Assembly: GCF_008831285.2 (NCBI RefSeq)
Contig: NC_045143.1
Location: 14,471,151-14,535,150, forward strand
Origin: Nymphaea colorata
Taxonomy: Eukaryota; Streptophyta; Magnoliopsida; Nymphaeales; Nymphaeaceae
Length of the DNA: 64,000 bases
Direction of reading: 5' to 3'
Shown: in pieces, positions 1 through 11,289 of the stretch
Position numbering within the stretch: position 1 is the stretch's first letter
Layout: every line of letters starts with the position of its first letter
The notes under the pieces: generated by a model
The model's input: only the letters and a program-made list of their open reading frames with translations
What the model was told of the DNA's origin: nothing
The model's database searches: none
Translations under genes and position numbers: made by a program

Positions 1-162
1 TTCTATGTTTTACTTAGGCTGGCTTTAAAATTTGTTGTCTATAAATCATCTCTCTCACTTGAAGTTCTATTCTTGCTCTTGGAGCAAGGGATGATTGATG
101 TATGATTGTGTGATGGCCTATTGGCTTGGGACTTGCATTCCTTAATTCTTTTATTTTTTCAG

Positions 163-1396
163 ATTTAATGGAAAGGGAACAACCCGGCCCATTTTGGCTA
201 AGTGCAACTTGGCAATGCAATTAACAATCAAGCAAACCCTCTTGGTATGTACCAGACCTACTTCACGTGGACTTGCATTTCCTGCATCAACAAGACATGA
301 CAGTTGGTCATGCCATGATGCACCATGGACATATATTTACACTTAGTGACAATGCACCAAGGACATATGGTCAAGAATAATTGACTAACTTTATCTCCTT
401 ACCTTTATGTTCATTATTGCTACATATTCACTTTTCCTTTTTTGGAATTTATTATCAATTACATTTTTCCATAATTTAATACGCAACATTGAATATATGA
501 TGATAAAATATTTGATTTTTAGAAGCTTTCTGAGACGGTAATAAATAAATAAATAAATAATACTATATGATGGACATGCTTCGTTTTCATCATTGGTATA
601 AAACCCTCTATCTTTTTATTTTCTCAGCTTCCCCAATAGTTTTGTGTGGTTCTATTTGTTGTTATTTTTATTTCAATATTTACATTCTTAAAGCCCTACA
701 TGACCAACTACTCATAAAGTGTTTCTTTTTTTTTTCTGGTGTCACAGTTTGGGTTATTTTGGAGGTGCTAGTGCATCGAAGGTTCTTACTGGTTTTGTTG
801 AATAGGTTTGCTTGTCGGTATCTTGATTTTATTCCAAGATGTAGCACACGATTTATATTAATTATCAAATTGAATTTTTTCTTGGCAGGGAGAGGATATG
901 TATGCCATGGCTAAAATGACGGATGAAACGGGGTCAAGTGAACATTCCATACATCCAACAGCATGTTTGCTTTTCAGTCATTCTTTTGTGGGAGACCAAG
1001 TTGCAACAAAAGCTCCAATAATCAAATCATTGACATGGTCGACTTCTCCTTATGGCTTCCAGCCACTAGTGTGTATATTTGAGGAGTGTTTTTCTGCTTT
1101 CTTCCTTTTTTTCTGGAAAAAAAGTTCTATTTTCTTAAAGTAATGGCATCAGTATCAACTTTATGTCGTAACAGGTATCCTACTGCAAGGTTGCTTAATT
1201 ATCCAGGAAGAGTGAGTTTCTGACAAGCTTATTGCCGTTTTAGGTTATCTCTGATGTTGATAAAGCAGCAACAGTTACTTTGCCAATAGATCAGAAAGGG
1301 AAAGCACGGGTAATTAGTTTGCCAATAGATGGCCAAAAAGTGAAGCCGAAGATAAAGCAACAGTTATCCTCCATGCCAATTTTGTTGTATATGTAA
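163..1396 (+). CDS. 3' end of an unidentified spliced gene (four exons, partial)
   Basis: I do not recognise this protein. Four exons at 163-244, 889-1070, 1175-1211 and 1244-1396 join in phase into 150 residues with no stop before TAA at 1394-1396. Each junction has a splice signal: acceptors TTTTTTCAG, TTCTTGGCAG, GTAACAG and CGTTTTAG, and donors TTG|GTATGT, AGT|GTGTAT and AGA|GTGAGT. Exon phases (1, 0, 2, 0) agree across all three introns, which is unlikely by chance. The fragment is hydrophilic and lysine-rich near its end, with the short repeat LPID twice about 15 residues apart. No membrane segment or known catalytic motif is visible. The 5' part of the gene lies before the window. A poly(A) signal AATAAA follows at 1488-1493. 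It converges with the sugar-transporter gene. That it is a real gene end is likely; its function is unknown. Confidence 0.5.
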
Positions 1397-1487
1397 TGGA
1401 CAAACGTTTTATACTTGTAATGACTAAATTGTTATGTCATAAACAATTTGATATATCATGCAATGGACAAGTGTATATATATTTTAA

Positions 1488-1493
1488 AATAAA
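1488..1493 (+). promoter_or_regulatory. Candidate poly(A) signal AATAAA
   Basis: Exact AATAAA about 90 bases after the TAA of the unidentified gene, in an AT-rich stretch. The position is typical for a plant near-upstream element. Inference only. Confidence 0.3.
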
Positions 1494-1553
1494 ATAATAA
1501 TCAGTTTTTTTTGTTAAATTATGGTCTCTCCCTCTGTCTTTCTCTCTCTTTCT

Positions 1554-1578
1554 ATATATATATATATATATATATATA
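1554..1578. repeat. (TA)n microsatellite
   Basis: About 12 uninterrupted TA units preceded by a CT-rich tract. It lies in the 3' flank of the unidentified gene. Confidence 0.9.
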
Positions 1579-1599
1579 GGTATTCCCGACGTTAGAATC

Positions 1600-2070
1600 A
1601 TGTAAATGCAAAAGAAATCACTATGTTGGAACAACATATAACCCCAATGGCTCAAAATTGTGGGAACCAAGGGTTGGGGGAGCGTCCGAAATGATTGCGT
1701 TGGTATAATCGCTCAGATGCAATTTTGCCGACGGCTAGAGTCGTCGACACGTTTCATAAATGTGTTGATGTTTCCTTTTGATTGGGGAAACCATATTTTG
1801 CGTTTAAGCAGTTCCAGAGTTCATCCTTAATTTTCTGAAGCATATAAAAGGCATTTATAGTTTTTTGGTTCTACACTTCAGTAGGTCAAAATAATCGTGT
1901 TAGACTTACCTCATACGATTTTCATTCAAATGATTGTCTCTTTCTCTTCTCTCTTTCTTTTTCTCTGTCTTTGTATCACATTTGGTTAATTTCTCGTAAC
2001 CCTATGGAGAACTATTGGTACCTTCAACCTCATATAAGAATTGAGAGCTGTAGATGTAATCTTTTTCCAA
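1600..2070. other. Intergenic DNA, no gene seen
   Basis: AT- and T-rich spacer between the two convergent genes. No coding motif or element boundary recognised. Confidence 0.4.
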
Positions 2071-2073
2071 GTT

Positions 2074-2188
2074 AACTCTTTGTTGGACTTATGTTAATGT
2101 TATTTTCTTTTTCTCTCTCTCTTCTTTTTTAACTCTTTGTTGGACTTATGTTAATGTTATTTTCCTTTTTCTCTCTCTCTTCTTTTTT
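2074..2188. repeat. 57-bp tandem duplication
   Basis: Two copies in direct tandem, starting at 2074 and 2131, each beginning AACTCTTTGTTGGACTTATG and ending in a pyrimidine tract. The second copy differs by one extra C. It lies between the two convergent genes. Confidence 0.85.
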
Positions 2189-2189
2189 A

Positions 2190-2700
2190 AGTAAACATTA
2201 AAAAAGTTAAAAAATGTTAGAAAAAGATTAAGTTGAGCTTAACGTGAACATAAACATGGTTGAGCTGAATGCCTACATGCAGTAGCTTATAAAAAAAGGT
2301 TTAGTGAAGGAAATGCTAGGCAATCGCTTTTGAATCTTTTAAATGTTTTTGCCTTGGCCGAATGAAAGGAGTAGACCGGTTGAGCAGGAGCTAAATATGC
2401 ATCCCCCTCCTTTATTTGGGAAGGGCGCCCTAAGGCCACATCATTATCTTAGATCTTCAACAAGTGCCACTTAATATATATTTCAACCTATTAGTACATT
2501 GGGTTAGTAATTATATTTTATATTTGACATTTTTTTATTTTGTTATGTTGTTTTTTTATGTTAGAATTATTTTTGTAGTGACTTTTTTTATTTCCATGCT
2601 TATTATTGCTCTTGGCTGTTGCATACAATGTATAAGTAATTGCTCCTATATAACATGGCTTCGGAGATAAGTAATGAAAGGAAACGAAGTTAAAAAGAAT
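2190..2700. other. Intergenic DNA between convergent genes
   Basis: AT-rich spacer with no coding signal recognised. Its right edge grades into the 3' UTR of the sugar-transporter gene. Confidence 0.4.
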
Positions 2701-2708
2701 GGAGTATA

Positions 2709-2714
2709 TTTATT
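2709..2714 (-). promoter_or_regulatory. Candidate poly(A) signal of the STP13-like gene
   Basis: TTTATT on the plus strand, AATAAA on the minus strand, about 250 bases beyond the TGA of the transporter. The distance suits a plant 3' UTR, but other A-rich hexamers nearby could serve. Confidence 0.3.
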
Positions 2715-2966
2715 TATCGAGATATACGGGTCCCAACAAGTTGAGAACAAGGAAAAAGGGGTACATCCTTCCCTATCTACTTCTATAACACCATATGGGT
2801 TACATGCACAAACTATTTTCTTCGGCTTTTTGATCAATAATCAGAATTACTATTTATACGATACAATGAACCGCATGTACCACGAGACAGGCGCTACTCC
2901 ACGTCTCCGAGTTCGAGTAGCTCCAGTTTACCCGGCAGCTTAACCGCTTCATATATAACTAGCAGT

Positions 2967-4850
2967 TCAAGCGGCAGCCTGGGGGAGTTCCACAACCTTG
3001 TGATGGTGATGGCCATCGTCGATGAAGCGCCTCCAGAACCAGTGCTGCATCCACACGCGCTCGGCCATTTCCTCAATAGGCACGCCCTTGGTCTCGGGGA
3101 GGAGGAAGAGGACGAAGAAAGACATGATTATGACCCAGGCGGAGAAGAAGGCGAAGATGGCGTACTTGAGGTGGCAGAGCATGGAGAGGAAGGACTGGGC
3201 AATGACGAAGGTGAAGAGAAGGTTGACGCAGACGGTGACGCTCTGGCCTGCCGACCGAGTCTCCAAGGGGAAGGTCTCGCTGGGGATGAGCCAGCCAAGG
3301 GGACCCCAGGACCAGGCAAAAGACGAGACGAAGAGACAGACAAACACCACCACCAGGATCGCCATCCCGTGGCCCAAGTTGTTCGATTGGTCCTTCACCT
3401 TCACACCGAGCAGCACCGAGATGATCACCTGCACCAAGAGGCCGCCACCATGAGAAAGAGAGGAGAGAAAGAGGTTAGGCGTATGTACATATATAATAGG
3501 GATTTTTTTTTTGGCCAACCTGAGAGATGAACATCTGTACGCCGGCCTCGAGAAGCAGGACTCGACGGCCAACTTTGTCGACGGAGTAGATGGAGACGAG
3601 CGTGGAGACGACGTTGACAGCGCCCGTGATGACGGCCGAGTAGAGGGAAGCGTCGCTGCCGAAGCCAAGAGTCTTGAAAAGCACGGGCGCGTAGAACATG
3701 ATGGCGTTGATGCCCGTGAACTGCTGAAACACTTGCAGCCACACGGCTATCACCAGCTGCGGGCGGTTGCGCCTCTGGAGAAGGTTGCGGAAAGGGTGGT
3801 GCACCTGCCTGGCTGCCTCACTCGCCATCACGATCTCCTCGAACTCGGCCTCAACGTTCTGGGTGCCGCGGATCTTCTTCAGCACCTCCTTGCCCTTCTC
3901 GAGGTGTCCCCTCTCGATGAGGCTGTTGGGGGTGTCGTCCACTATGAGAGAGCCCATTAGCAGCAGCAGTGCCGGCACTCCGGCCAGCCCCAGCGACACC
4001 CTCCAACCCCACGGATGGATCCTGCCATTTATAATGGTAAACCAAGAATATCCAATTAATGATCCGAGTAGATTTACATGTAATTAATAAAAGCAAGCAC
4101 ACGTAGTGTTCCCAAGCTGCATAAGCCAACTTGTTTTTTGGTAATCTGTTGCGTTGGGAGCTGACCAAGTCTACCCTTGTAGTCTTCCTTTCTACCAGTA
4201 TTCTAAAAAACATTGGACTTCTCTCTTGTTTTTATGTGTATAATTGAGCGCCACAATTTCTAAGAATGTCCCTTTAACATTTGAGGTTAGTATTCATGAA
4301 AACTATAAAAAAAATTTACACTATGAGGTAAGTGCACACACTATTCCAGCTATAAACCCTCAAAAAGTAAAACAAGAAGGGCATCAAATGATGCTTGGGA
4401 AAGTAGCATTATTCCCCATGCTCACCACTTTTTTTTTTCAAAAAGTTCATAATCAACCTGTGTAGAGACAACAAATATGCTCAGAAGGAAAAAATAAGTG
4501 GGGTTAAGATATTTTAAGAATTTTGTAAAGAAATTTACTTTCTAGACTTCTAACTTTTCTTAACCTTTTTTTGTTCTTATAATGAGCCCCCTCTTTCTAC
4601 TTAGTCAAGGTTTGGCCATTATACATTAACTAGTTTTGGCCAACTACTATTGTGGTTGAGATTATTTGACTTTATATGTGTGTGTATATATATTATATAT
4701 ATACACACACAAGGTGATTAATGAATCTGAGGCTAATATTTTTTGGTTCGCATTAATGAATTAATTCTTTTGACAGTTAGTAGCGTTACTTTTAAATGTC
4801 ATATCAGCATTCACTTTTTTTGAAGTACTTTTCCATGTGACCAAATGTGT

Positions 4851-4888
<38 letters not shown>

Positions 4889-7722
4889 AATTTGGCTACC
4901 GGAATGATTCGACTCAGTTTTAACTTGAATGCAAACCTGGAGGTGCCGTAGTTGACAAGGTTGGCAAAGAGGATGCCGATGGTGACGTTGAGCTGGAAGA
5001 GGATGTTGAGCCCTCCACGGATCCTGGTGGGTGCGATCTCTGATAGGAACAGCGGCACCGCCTGTTGCCGTCATTTGAAAGATTCCACAACCAAACATAT
5101 GTCAGCAAACAAGACTCCATCTTGACATTGTTGCGTTGATTATGAAAAGCCAGAATTGAATTCAATGAGAGAGAGTTTTGAAATTAGTTTGCGAGGAGAA
5201 TACATAGATTTCTGAGCAACAATTAGTTTAAACGGTATGGGAACCCCCACTTTAATCCAAGTGTTTAATGAAAAAAATAAAACAATTACTATCTAGGACG
5301 ATTTGTTGGTATGTATCCCTGAAAAGTTGCCTGTGACAAGTTCTCTCAATTAGAGTGATCGTCCTCCTGTCCAACTTCTTGACCACCGCTAAAAGTCGGA
5401 TGCCATGAAATTTCATCCAGAAAAGCTTGTGGAAAGAAGTAGGGTTGTTAGTTGTCATCGTCTTGGACAAACAGAAAAAGGGATATATAAGAATCGCGCG
5501 AAGCCAAAAATATAAGTTAAAGAGAAAGCAGGAATACCCGATTTTCCAACTCAAAGGAAGTTAACAACAACATGTGTTCATGTCTTAAGCTCATTCCGCT
5601 GCTCTTTCACACAGGAGCGTTTGACTGGTAGAACTACGTCCCCCACCCACGTGGCTGTCTTTCACAGGTGCCCACAACACCAACAAAAGTCGAGTCGGGA
5701 TTCCCCTCCTTTCACACCGTGGCCGCCACGCGTGGCGATGAATATCAAGTTTTACGTCATTCTTGTTGCTCGACGCCACCAACCACTAGCAAGCCCTCGT
5801 GCTAGATCGGACGGACCCACTTATATTTGATCTTCCGTATGCTTCGCGCCCAACAATACAAGCCAATTCCAAGGGTGTGCCACTTGTCAGGTTAAGTACT
5901 GCTCCTCTTAGCGCCCAAGAATGAAAAACGGATCCTCCGTCTGTTTTCGACTTTCATGTTTTAATGCTATCTTGGTATTTCCAGAATTAACTTCATCATT
6001 TCTCAGCGATTTTAGACGGCCAATCAAAAAGGTTAATCTAGACAAAACTCTTTTTTTTTTTTTTTTTTGCGCATTTTGATTTGTTAAAATCTGCATTTAA
6101 CATAATCTGCTCAAAAAATATATATATATACTATGACTTGATTAAGAGGGTTTAGGTTCAGTCCTTCAATATTTGGGCTGCCCAGTGTGCGACCAGAGAA
6201 ATGTGGTTTGATCGTCCAGTTTATATGTTCTAAAGAAAATTTTCAAAAATTCAATTTTATGATTAAATCAACTAATACAATTTTATCAACAATGCAAGCG
6301 ATGTTCATGTCGCTGGAAAAAGGAAGAGATGATCGGGAAAGCTAGCTGTACCTGATTGGCGAAGCCGACGCCACAGCCCAGCAGGATCCTGCCGATGATG
6401 AGCATGACGATTTCCTGGGCCGCGGCGTTCAGCACGACGCCGATGAGGAAGAAGATGGAGGCCATGAGCATGGTGAGCTTGCGGCCCAGCTTCCTGGTCG
6501 TATAGGACGCGAAGAAGGTGGCGGTCAGCCCCGCCAGGTAGAGGGAGGATGTGAAGAGCTGCAGCCCCTGGTTGTCGTACTGGCAGTAGTTGCTGTCGTT
6601 GCCTCCGCCTTTCGCCTTTGTCCTCTTGTACACCGTCGGGAAAAACTTTTTCAGGAAGTCATCCATGGACGTGACGCCACCTGCACCCACGCATACGGAT
6701 CAGATAACAGGCAAATTTCACCTACCACATTCGGTCTGAACCTTGTGAACAACTGCCCCTGATGTAAATTCGCCAAAGCAGGTCGCTACTTTGAGAGTTC
6801 AGAGGAAGTGGCAACGCAGTTGTAAGAACTTGGAAAAAGAGCAAACGCGTATGTTGCACGAACGATACAGACTACCAAAAGAAACAAAGGCTAACAATGT
6901 AAAGGAGACATTTGAAACTCGAAGGGAAAACAGAGAGGGCCTTGCGAGGTTAAAAAAAAGAAAAGGCTGAAGCAAGAACAGAAAACGGAAAACATGTCGA
7001 TTGTCCACAAAAGTAAAAAGAGAAGTAAAAAAAGGGCAAGTCAAGTCTTCAGAACGGCCAGAACTTTATAAAACACAAACAAAGGCATGCAAGGAAAACG
7101 GCCAAATTGTTCGCTCACTTTCAACCAACTCTAGAGACGACTTGACTTCTGGCATCACTTTGGGGAAAAGATCCCAGGCAGAAACTCTGGCTTCCTAAAA
7201 AAAAAATGTAGAGCCGTGGAATAAACAGGATCTGCTGATTAATTTCGCTACCAAAGGAAATTAAACGAATTTTTTCATGAAACGGGAAAAGCAGAGCGGC
7301 AACCCTGCAGAGAAGAGCACGCCGTCTAACAAGCGTGAATCACGTGATGAAACTAAAGGCACGGATTGTCGAAAGATAACTAAACGATTTTGTCATATTT
7401 TCGAAGAGAAATGAAGAAACAGTGAGGAACTAAAAGTTCAACTGAGACGGCCTTCCAATGAAAGGAACAATATAAACAATCTGGAAAAAAGCTACGATTT
7501 GCGATCGATAATACTGCAACGAAGAGTAAATCTGGGGATGCAGTGGCTAGAAAATAAATAAGCAATTACTTAAAATCTTTTACCTGAAATCCCGACGTCG
7601 TATCCAAACATTAGCCCGCCAGTGGCAGCCATGATGCAGGAAACAATAACAATCGGAGTGATCTTCCCCTCGAACTGGACCCCTCCGGTCCTCGCCGGCG
7701 CCGAGAATCCTGCCGCCGGCAT
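2967..7722 (-). CDS. STP13: STP13-type hexose/H+ symporter (5 exons, 518 aa)
   Basis: Plasma-membrane proton-coupled monosaccharide importer of the plant STP family (MFS). Exons: 7722-7584, 6680-6352, 5061-4937, 4021-3520 and 3428-2967. All junctions are GT-AG, and the 1,557 nt give 518 residues, the normal family length. Visible: D42 in [10 protein letters not shown] (the proton-coupling Asp of the family), C79 and C450 (the conserved STP lid-domain pair), [13 protein letters not shown] with R144, [27 protein letters not shown] at 297-310, DKVGRR at 346-351, [13 protein letters not shown] at 404-416 and PETKGVP at 476-482. Exons 2-3 match the STP13 branch ([23 protein letters not shown]) rather than STP1. 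Start: the only ATG that places the usual short N-terminus before [16 protein letters not shown]. In Arabidopsis, STP13 responds to stress and pathogens; that role here is inference. Unusual: RIHPWGW at 198-204 where relatives have AKIKGGWGW, and a His-rich tail. Confidence 0.95.
4854..4887. repeat. (GA)n microsatellite in intron 3 of the STP13-like gene
   Basis: About 16 GA units ending some 50 bases inside the intron from the donor at 4936. On the transcript it is a CU-rich tract close to the 5' splice site. Confidence 0.9.
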
Positions 7723-7785
7723 CTTTTCTCTACACTTATAATAATCCCCAAGGAAACCACGTATTTCACAAACTTCAGTTCCCCT

Positions 7786-8004
7786 CTGTTAAGAAATTAA
7801 CAAGATAGATCAGACGACTGAGAAGGACTCGTGCTGCGCAGTCTGTTCAATATGGATACATATAGAATTGTCATACAGGGATGAGCACAGCAAGTTGATA
7901 AAGATAAGGAGAAACAACAAAACGAAAATAAGCAACAAACTCATAAATCTGAATCTACTCTCCATTGAGAGACGAGTGTTAAATCAGGCAGCAGCCATCC
8001 TTAC
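7786..8004 (-). other. Probable 5'-UTR intron of the STP13-like gene
   Basis: Reading the minus strand, a consensus donor CAGG|GTAAGG at 8005/8004 and an acceptor TTTCTTAACAG at 7796-7786 lie between the TATA box and the start codon. Splicing would remove every upstream ATG in the leader, including a 25-codon uORF beginning at 7871. The remaining leader, about 8080-8005 plus 7785-7723, has no AUG. Inferred from signals, not proven. Confidence 0.5.
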
Positions 8005-8108
8005 CCTGACTTGTTGCAGATGAGAGCTTCGTTTGAGAAGACGATCGCTCGAGAGAGAGACTGTGGGGGAGAGGAATTTGTGAGGAATGGAGCGCGTGGG
8101 AGTGTGTC

Positions 8109-8116
8109 TATTTATA
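8109..8116 (-). promoter_or_regulatory. TATA box of the STP13-like gene
   Basis: TATAAATA on the minus strand, about 390 bases before the ATG and about 30 before a CT-rich leader start near 8080. It is the only good TATA-like match at a suitable distance. Confidence 0.55.
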
Positions 8117-8235
8117 AGCAAAAAAATTTATCAACATGGGAAGTTTCCTCTAGTCTATCATGGGCCCCACATTTCAACTTTACACGTGGATAACATCTCG
8201 CCGTGTCGTAATAGGTTCTCACCCTCTTTGGTCAT

Positions 8236-8328
8236 GGTCAACGTAGATGGCTCCGTCTCTTTTTCTTAGAGTCCAAATCCATGGAAACCCCAGGTAATGG
8301 CTAAATATCAGGCGGCCACCCTGGTCAA
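8236..8328 (-). promoter_or_regulatory. Two W-box cores upstream of the STP13-like gene
   Basis: TTGACC on the minus strand at 8241-8236 and 8328-8323, roughly 120 and 210 bases before the TATA box. TTGAC[CT] is the WRKY-factor site. It suits a stress-inducible transporter, but six-base matches are common by chance. Confidence 0.3.
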
Positions 8329-8339
8329 TAGTTGCACGC

Positions 8340-9300
8340 CCGAAATTTATTTTATTTTATTTTTAAATCTGTATTTGCCATATATTGGCATTTTTTTATT
8401 TGCAATTAGAAATTTTTTTATTAAGAGTCAACAAACTATAGCTAAATATAATTTTTAAAAAAATTTATATAAACCAAATGAAAATTTCAAAATTATACTT
8501 TTTTAAAAAAAAACTGAAGAAAGGACACGGTGGACCCTTCGGACCACCGGGTTCCATTTCTAAAGAATGGGAGTCGGATATTTAATTTGTATGCCAATGG
8601 TCGGCTGGTGAAGGTTCAAGCGATACGAGTGTGAACTTGTGCACAAGCTATGCTAGGGGTAAAAGGGTAATTTTGGATTACAAGGGTTCTCGTATTTCTT
8701 CGTCCAATTCATAAACTCCCAACAACTTTTTTTGCTTTGGATACTTGGGCACATGGGTGGACCATACATTGCTTTTCCATGACATTTGGGACCTGTAATT
8801 CAAATTCATGATCATCTCAAATCAAGAAAACTAACAGGAATTTGAAGTGCCGTTTCATTTGCTGCAGAAAATTGTCTTGGGACATATATGTATTATTGGC
8901 ATTTGATCCAAGATGTTAATGAGTTGCGTCTTAGTCCCCCTCCCCATGAGCGGATTTCCGTACAATTATTTGTAAGCAGAAAGGTATCTCACTACTTGAG
9001 AATTTTTTTTTTTTCCTTTTTTACCTTGACATCAGGATGTAGGGTTGACACTTAACTAGTAGTCTGATTTTACCCAGCTGTTGAGAATTTTACCAATATA
9101 GTAAAAAGCGAAAATAAAACATAAGGACACCTGTCCAATCAGATAAAAGTCAAAATACATAAAAACCATTCCAGTCAAATGGGTTCATTCATCATTGTAC
9201 CTTTCGTAAGGAGGGTGCATCGACTCTGGTATGTTTTTTTTTTATATATCTTGTGCTATATCATTTTGGTGCTTAAAAAGTAACAAAACTGTAAATCTAT
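8340..9300. other. AT-rich upstream DNA, no gene seen
   Basis: Distal upstream region of the sugar-transporter gene with several A or T homopolymers. No open frame with family features and no element boundary recognised. Confidence 0.4.
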
Positions 9301-9310
9301 TTTGAAAGTG

Positions 9311-9314
<4 letters not shown>

Positions 9315-9343
<29 letters not shown>
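9315..9343. repeat. (TA)n microsatellite
   Basis: About 14 TA units. Confidence 0.9.
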
Positions 9344-9346
<3 letters not shown>

Positions 9347-9549
9347 AAATTGTGGTTATCAAGAGTCACACTGTCATCTAACCAATCAACATTTGAAACA
9401 AAGGTTGAAAGAAAAAAAAGTTGAAAAAAAGTGAGAATGGATACTAGGTAATGAAAATGTCCTACTTTTTTCTTCTTGACGCATCATGATGAATTAAAAG
9501 TCCTTGATTAGATGACAAGAGTAATTTTAAAAAGCCAAAGTCATCATTC

Positions 9550-9552
<3 letters not shown>

Positions 9553-9632
<80 letters not shown>

Positions 9633-9640
9633 AAGAGAGA
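9553..9640. repeat. Compound (TA)n-(GA)n microsatellite
   Basis: About 18 TA units at 9553-9589, then an imperfect GA run to about 9640. Open frames across it are simple-sequence artefacts. Confidence 0.9.
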
Positions 9641-9749
9641 AAGTGTGTGTGTTTTACATCACTTGTGTCTCTGTGTTTGCATTTGCACATGTGAACACAT
9701 GGACATGCAAGATATTCCCGATCACCAATTAAAGTCAAGTTTCCCTAGT

Positions 9750-10200
9750 GCTAGAAGTAAAGAAATTTGGAGCTACTTATCATTTGCATTTGCATTCAAT
9801 GTACAATTTCAAAACGGAATCGAATCTCCGTTCAATATTTGACCGAGATCCTATAAAAATCGAAATGGATTCCTTATGTTAGTTAGATCCAAATTAATTT
9901 TCTCAAAATCTGAATCTAAATGAATCTGATTATACAGATTGTGGTCAAGTCAAAAATTGAATGAAAAAGTGAATCGGACCCGAACCTCACCGTTCGGGTC
10001 TCGAGTGTGGAGGTCGGTCGTCGAATTTGCCGTCGAAACATCGTGACGCATAAAGAAACGATGACAGCGGCATGACGTCGTTTGAAAATCTAAAGAGAGA
10101 GAAACGGGAAAGCGGCAGATTTTTCTTGCTTTCCCACGGAGCCGTCGGCATATCGCAGCCGTCGCCGTTCCAGCTGTCGCTAATCGAGTCTCCTACGTCT
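9750..10200. other. Unassigned spacer with GC-rich patch
   Basis: Degenerate stretches resembling GAATCTGAATC repeats to about 9960, then a GC-richer patch at 10000-10260. The minus-strand frame there (9987-10379) shows no recognisable domain. Confidence 0.3.
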
Positions 10201-10211
10201 TCCCCCCGTCG

Positions 10212-10545
10212 CCCTTCTCCAGTCCACGCCCCGTGCGCGTGGACTCGCCGATTCGATCGGGTCCACATTGTTAAATAACACGGTTTGGATTTGCTCACTA
10301 ATATAAGATTGGATAAGATCTGAATTCTGATAAGCATGAGTCTGGATTCAGAACTGCCCCGAATGAAAAAAAATAACAAGTAGTCAGTCCCCTTTCTCCA
10401 GTTTGTGACCTAGTGTACGTAAACTAGCCGAATTGGGTCCAAATTGTAGACGGGTGGGATTCCATTTTGTCAGCCAATATAAGATTGGGTAAGACCTGAA
10501 TTCCGGTAAACCTGAGTTGAGTCTGGATTTAAAACTGCCCCAAAA
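10212..10545. repeat. Diverged tandem duplication (~165 bp x2)
   Basis: Copy 1 at about 10212-10380 and copy 2 at about 10388-10545. Both run CTCCAGT, CGATT or CGAATT, GGGTCC, AATATAAGATTGG and CTGGATT, and end in AACTGCCCC. Divergence is considerable, so the duplication is old. Confidence 0.65.
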
Positions 10546-10722
10546 TGCAAACAAAAAGAAAAAAAAAAAGAAAAAGAACTCTGGGTGGTGGCGAACTACG
10601 ATGCAATAGAAAGGGTTAAAAAGGTAAAGTTCTGTTATGGCAGAGGCGCTCTTAGTTCACAACTTTTTTCATTTAACAGAAGCCTGCATTTGGAGTTTAA
10701 GATGGGCTCCACTCACAAAATC

Positions 10723-11053
10723 TAAGCTAGGGCATTGGGTCCAGTCCGACCCGACTCGGCTCGGGCTGACCGGACACCCAAAACCCAGGTTTGAGTCCGA
10801 CCATTAAAATCAAAGCTCTAGCTCGGCCTTATTAAATTAAAAAATATATTTTTAATAAATAATATATAAATATAATTAATCATAATTATATATAAAAATT
10901 AATGAACAAATATTTAAAAAATTATCTGGCCCACTCAGGCCAGCCCAATAAGTTATTGGGCCGGCCCTGTGCCCTTTTTTTATGCTCGTGTTCAAGCCTA
11001 GTCGGGCCGAGTACAAGGTACCTGCCAACACCCCGGCCCAATGCCCAGCCTTA
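10723..11053. mobile_element. Small non-autonomous hAT-like element (331 bp)
   Basis: Terminal inverted repeats TAAGCTAGGGCATTGGG and, from the other end, TAAGGCTGGGCATTGGG. Flanking 8-bp target duplication ACAAAATC at 10715-10722 and ACAAAAAC at 11054-11061, one mismatch. An 8-bp duplication with GGGCA-type ends fits the hAT superfamily. The AT-rich centre has no coding capacity. Confidence 0.7.
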
Positions 11054-11064
11054 ACAAAAACTTC

Positions 11065-11285
11065 AGCTCGAATTGAGCTCCATATAACAGGTTCGAGCTT
11101 GACTTGATCATCAACATCGACCTCAACTTGTTTAACTCTTTTCTTTCATCTTGTTGAACGTGTCAAGCTCCACGATGCTACGAGTCATCGAGCTTGTTTG
11201 GAGCTCATTTAAACGAGCTTGATAAAGCTCATTAACTTGCTGTTAAGCTCGTCAACTTTGTTCAATAATTTAACTATGGCATTCT
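11065..11285. repeat. GAGCTCGA-type degenerate repeat
   Basis: Repeated AGCTCGA, GAGCTTG and GAGCTC words on both strands, like those at 19370-19490 and 21880-22020. Probably a relic of a common MITE family. No clear ends or target duplication. Confidence 0.4.
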
Positions 11286-11289
11286 GCAA

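Noticed and set aside
567-914. 115-codon hydrophobic plus-strand frame
   Set aside because: T-rich composition gives Phe/Leu runs, and it lies in the first intron of the spliced model at 163-1396.
3000-3960. Long plus-strand frames opposite the sugar-transporter exons
   Set aside because: They are antisense shadows of GC-rich coding exons and show no domain; the minus strand is clearly coding.
9512-9738. Short frames with YIYIY and [10 protein letters not shown]
   Set aside because: Translations of the TA and GA microsatellites.
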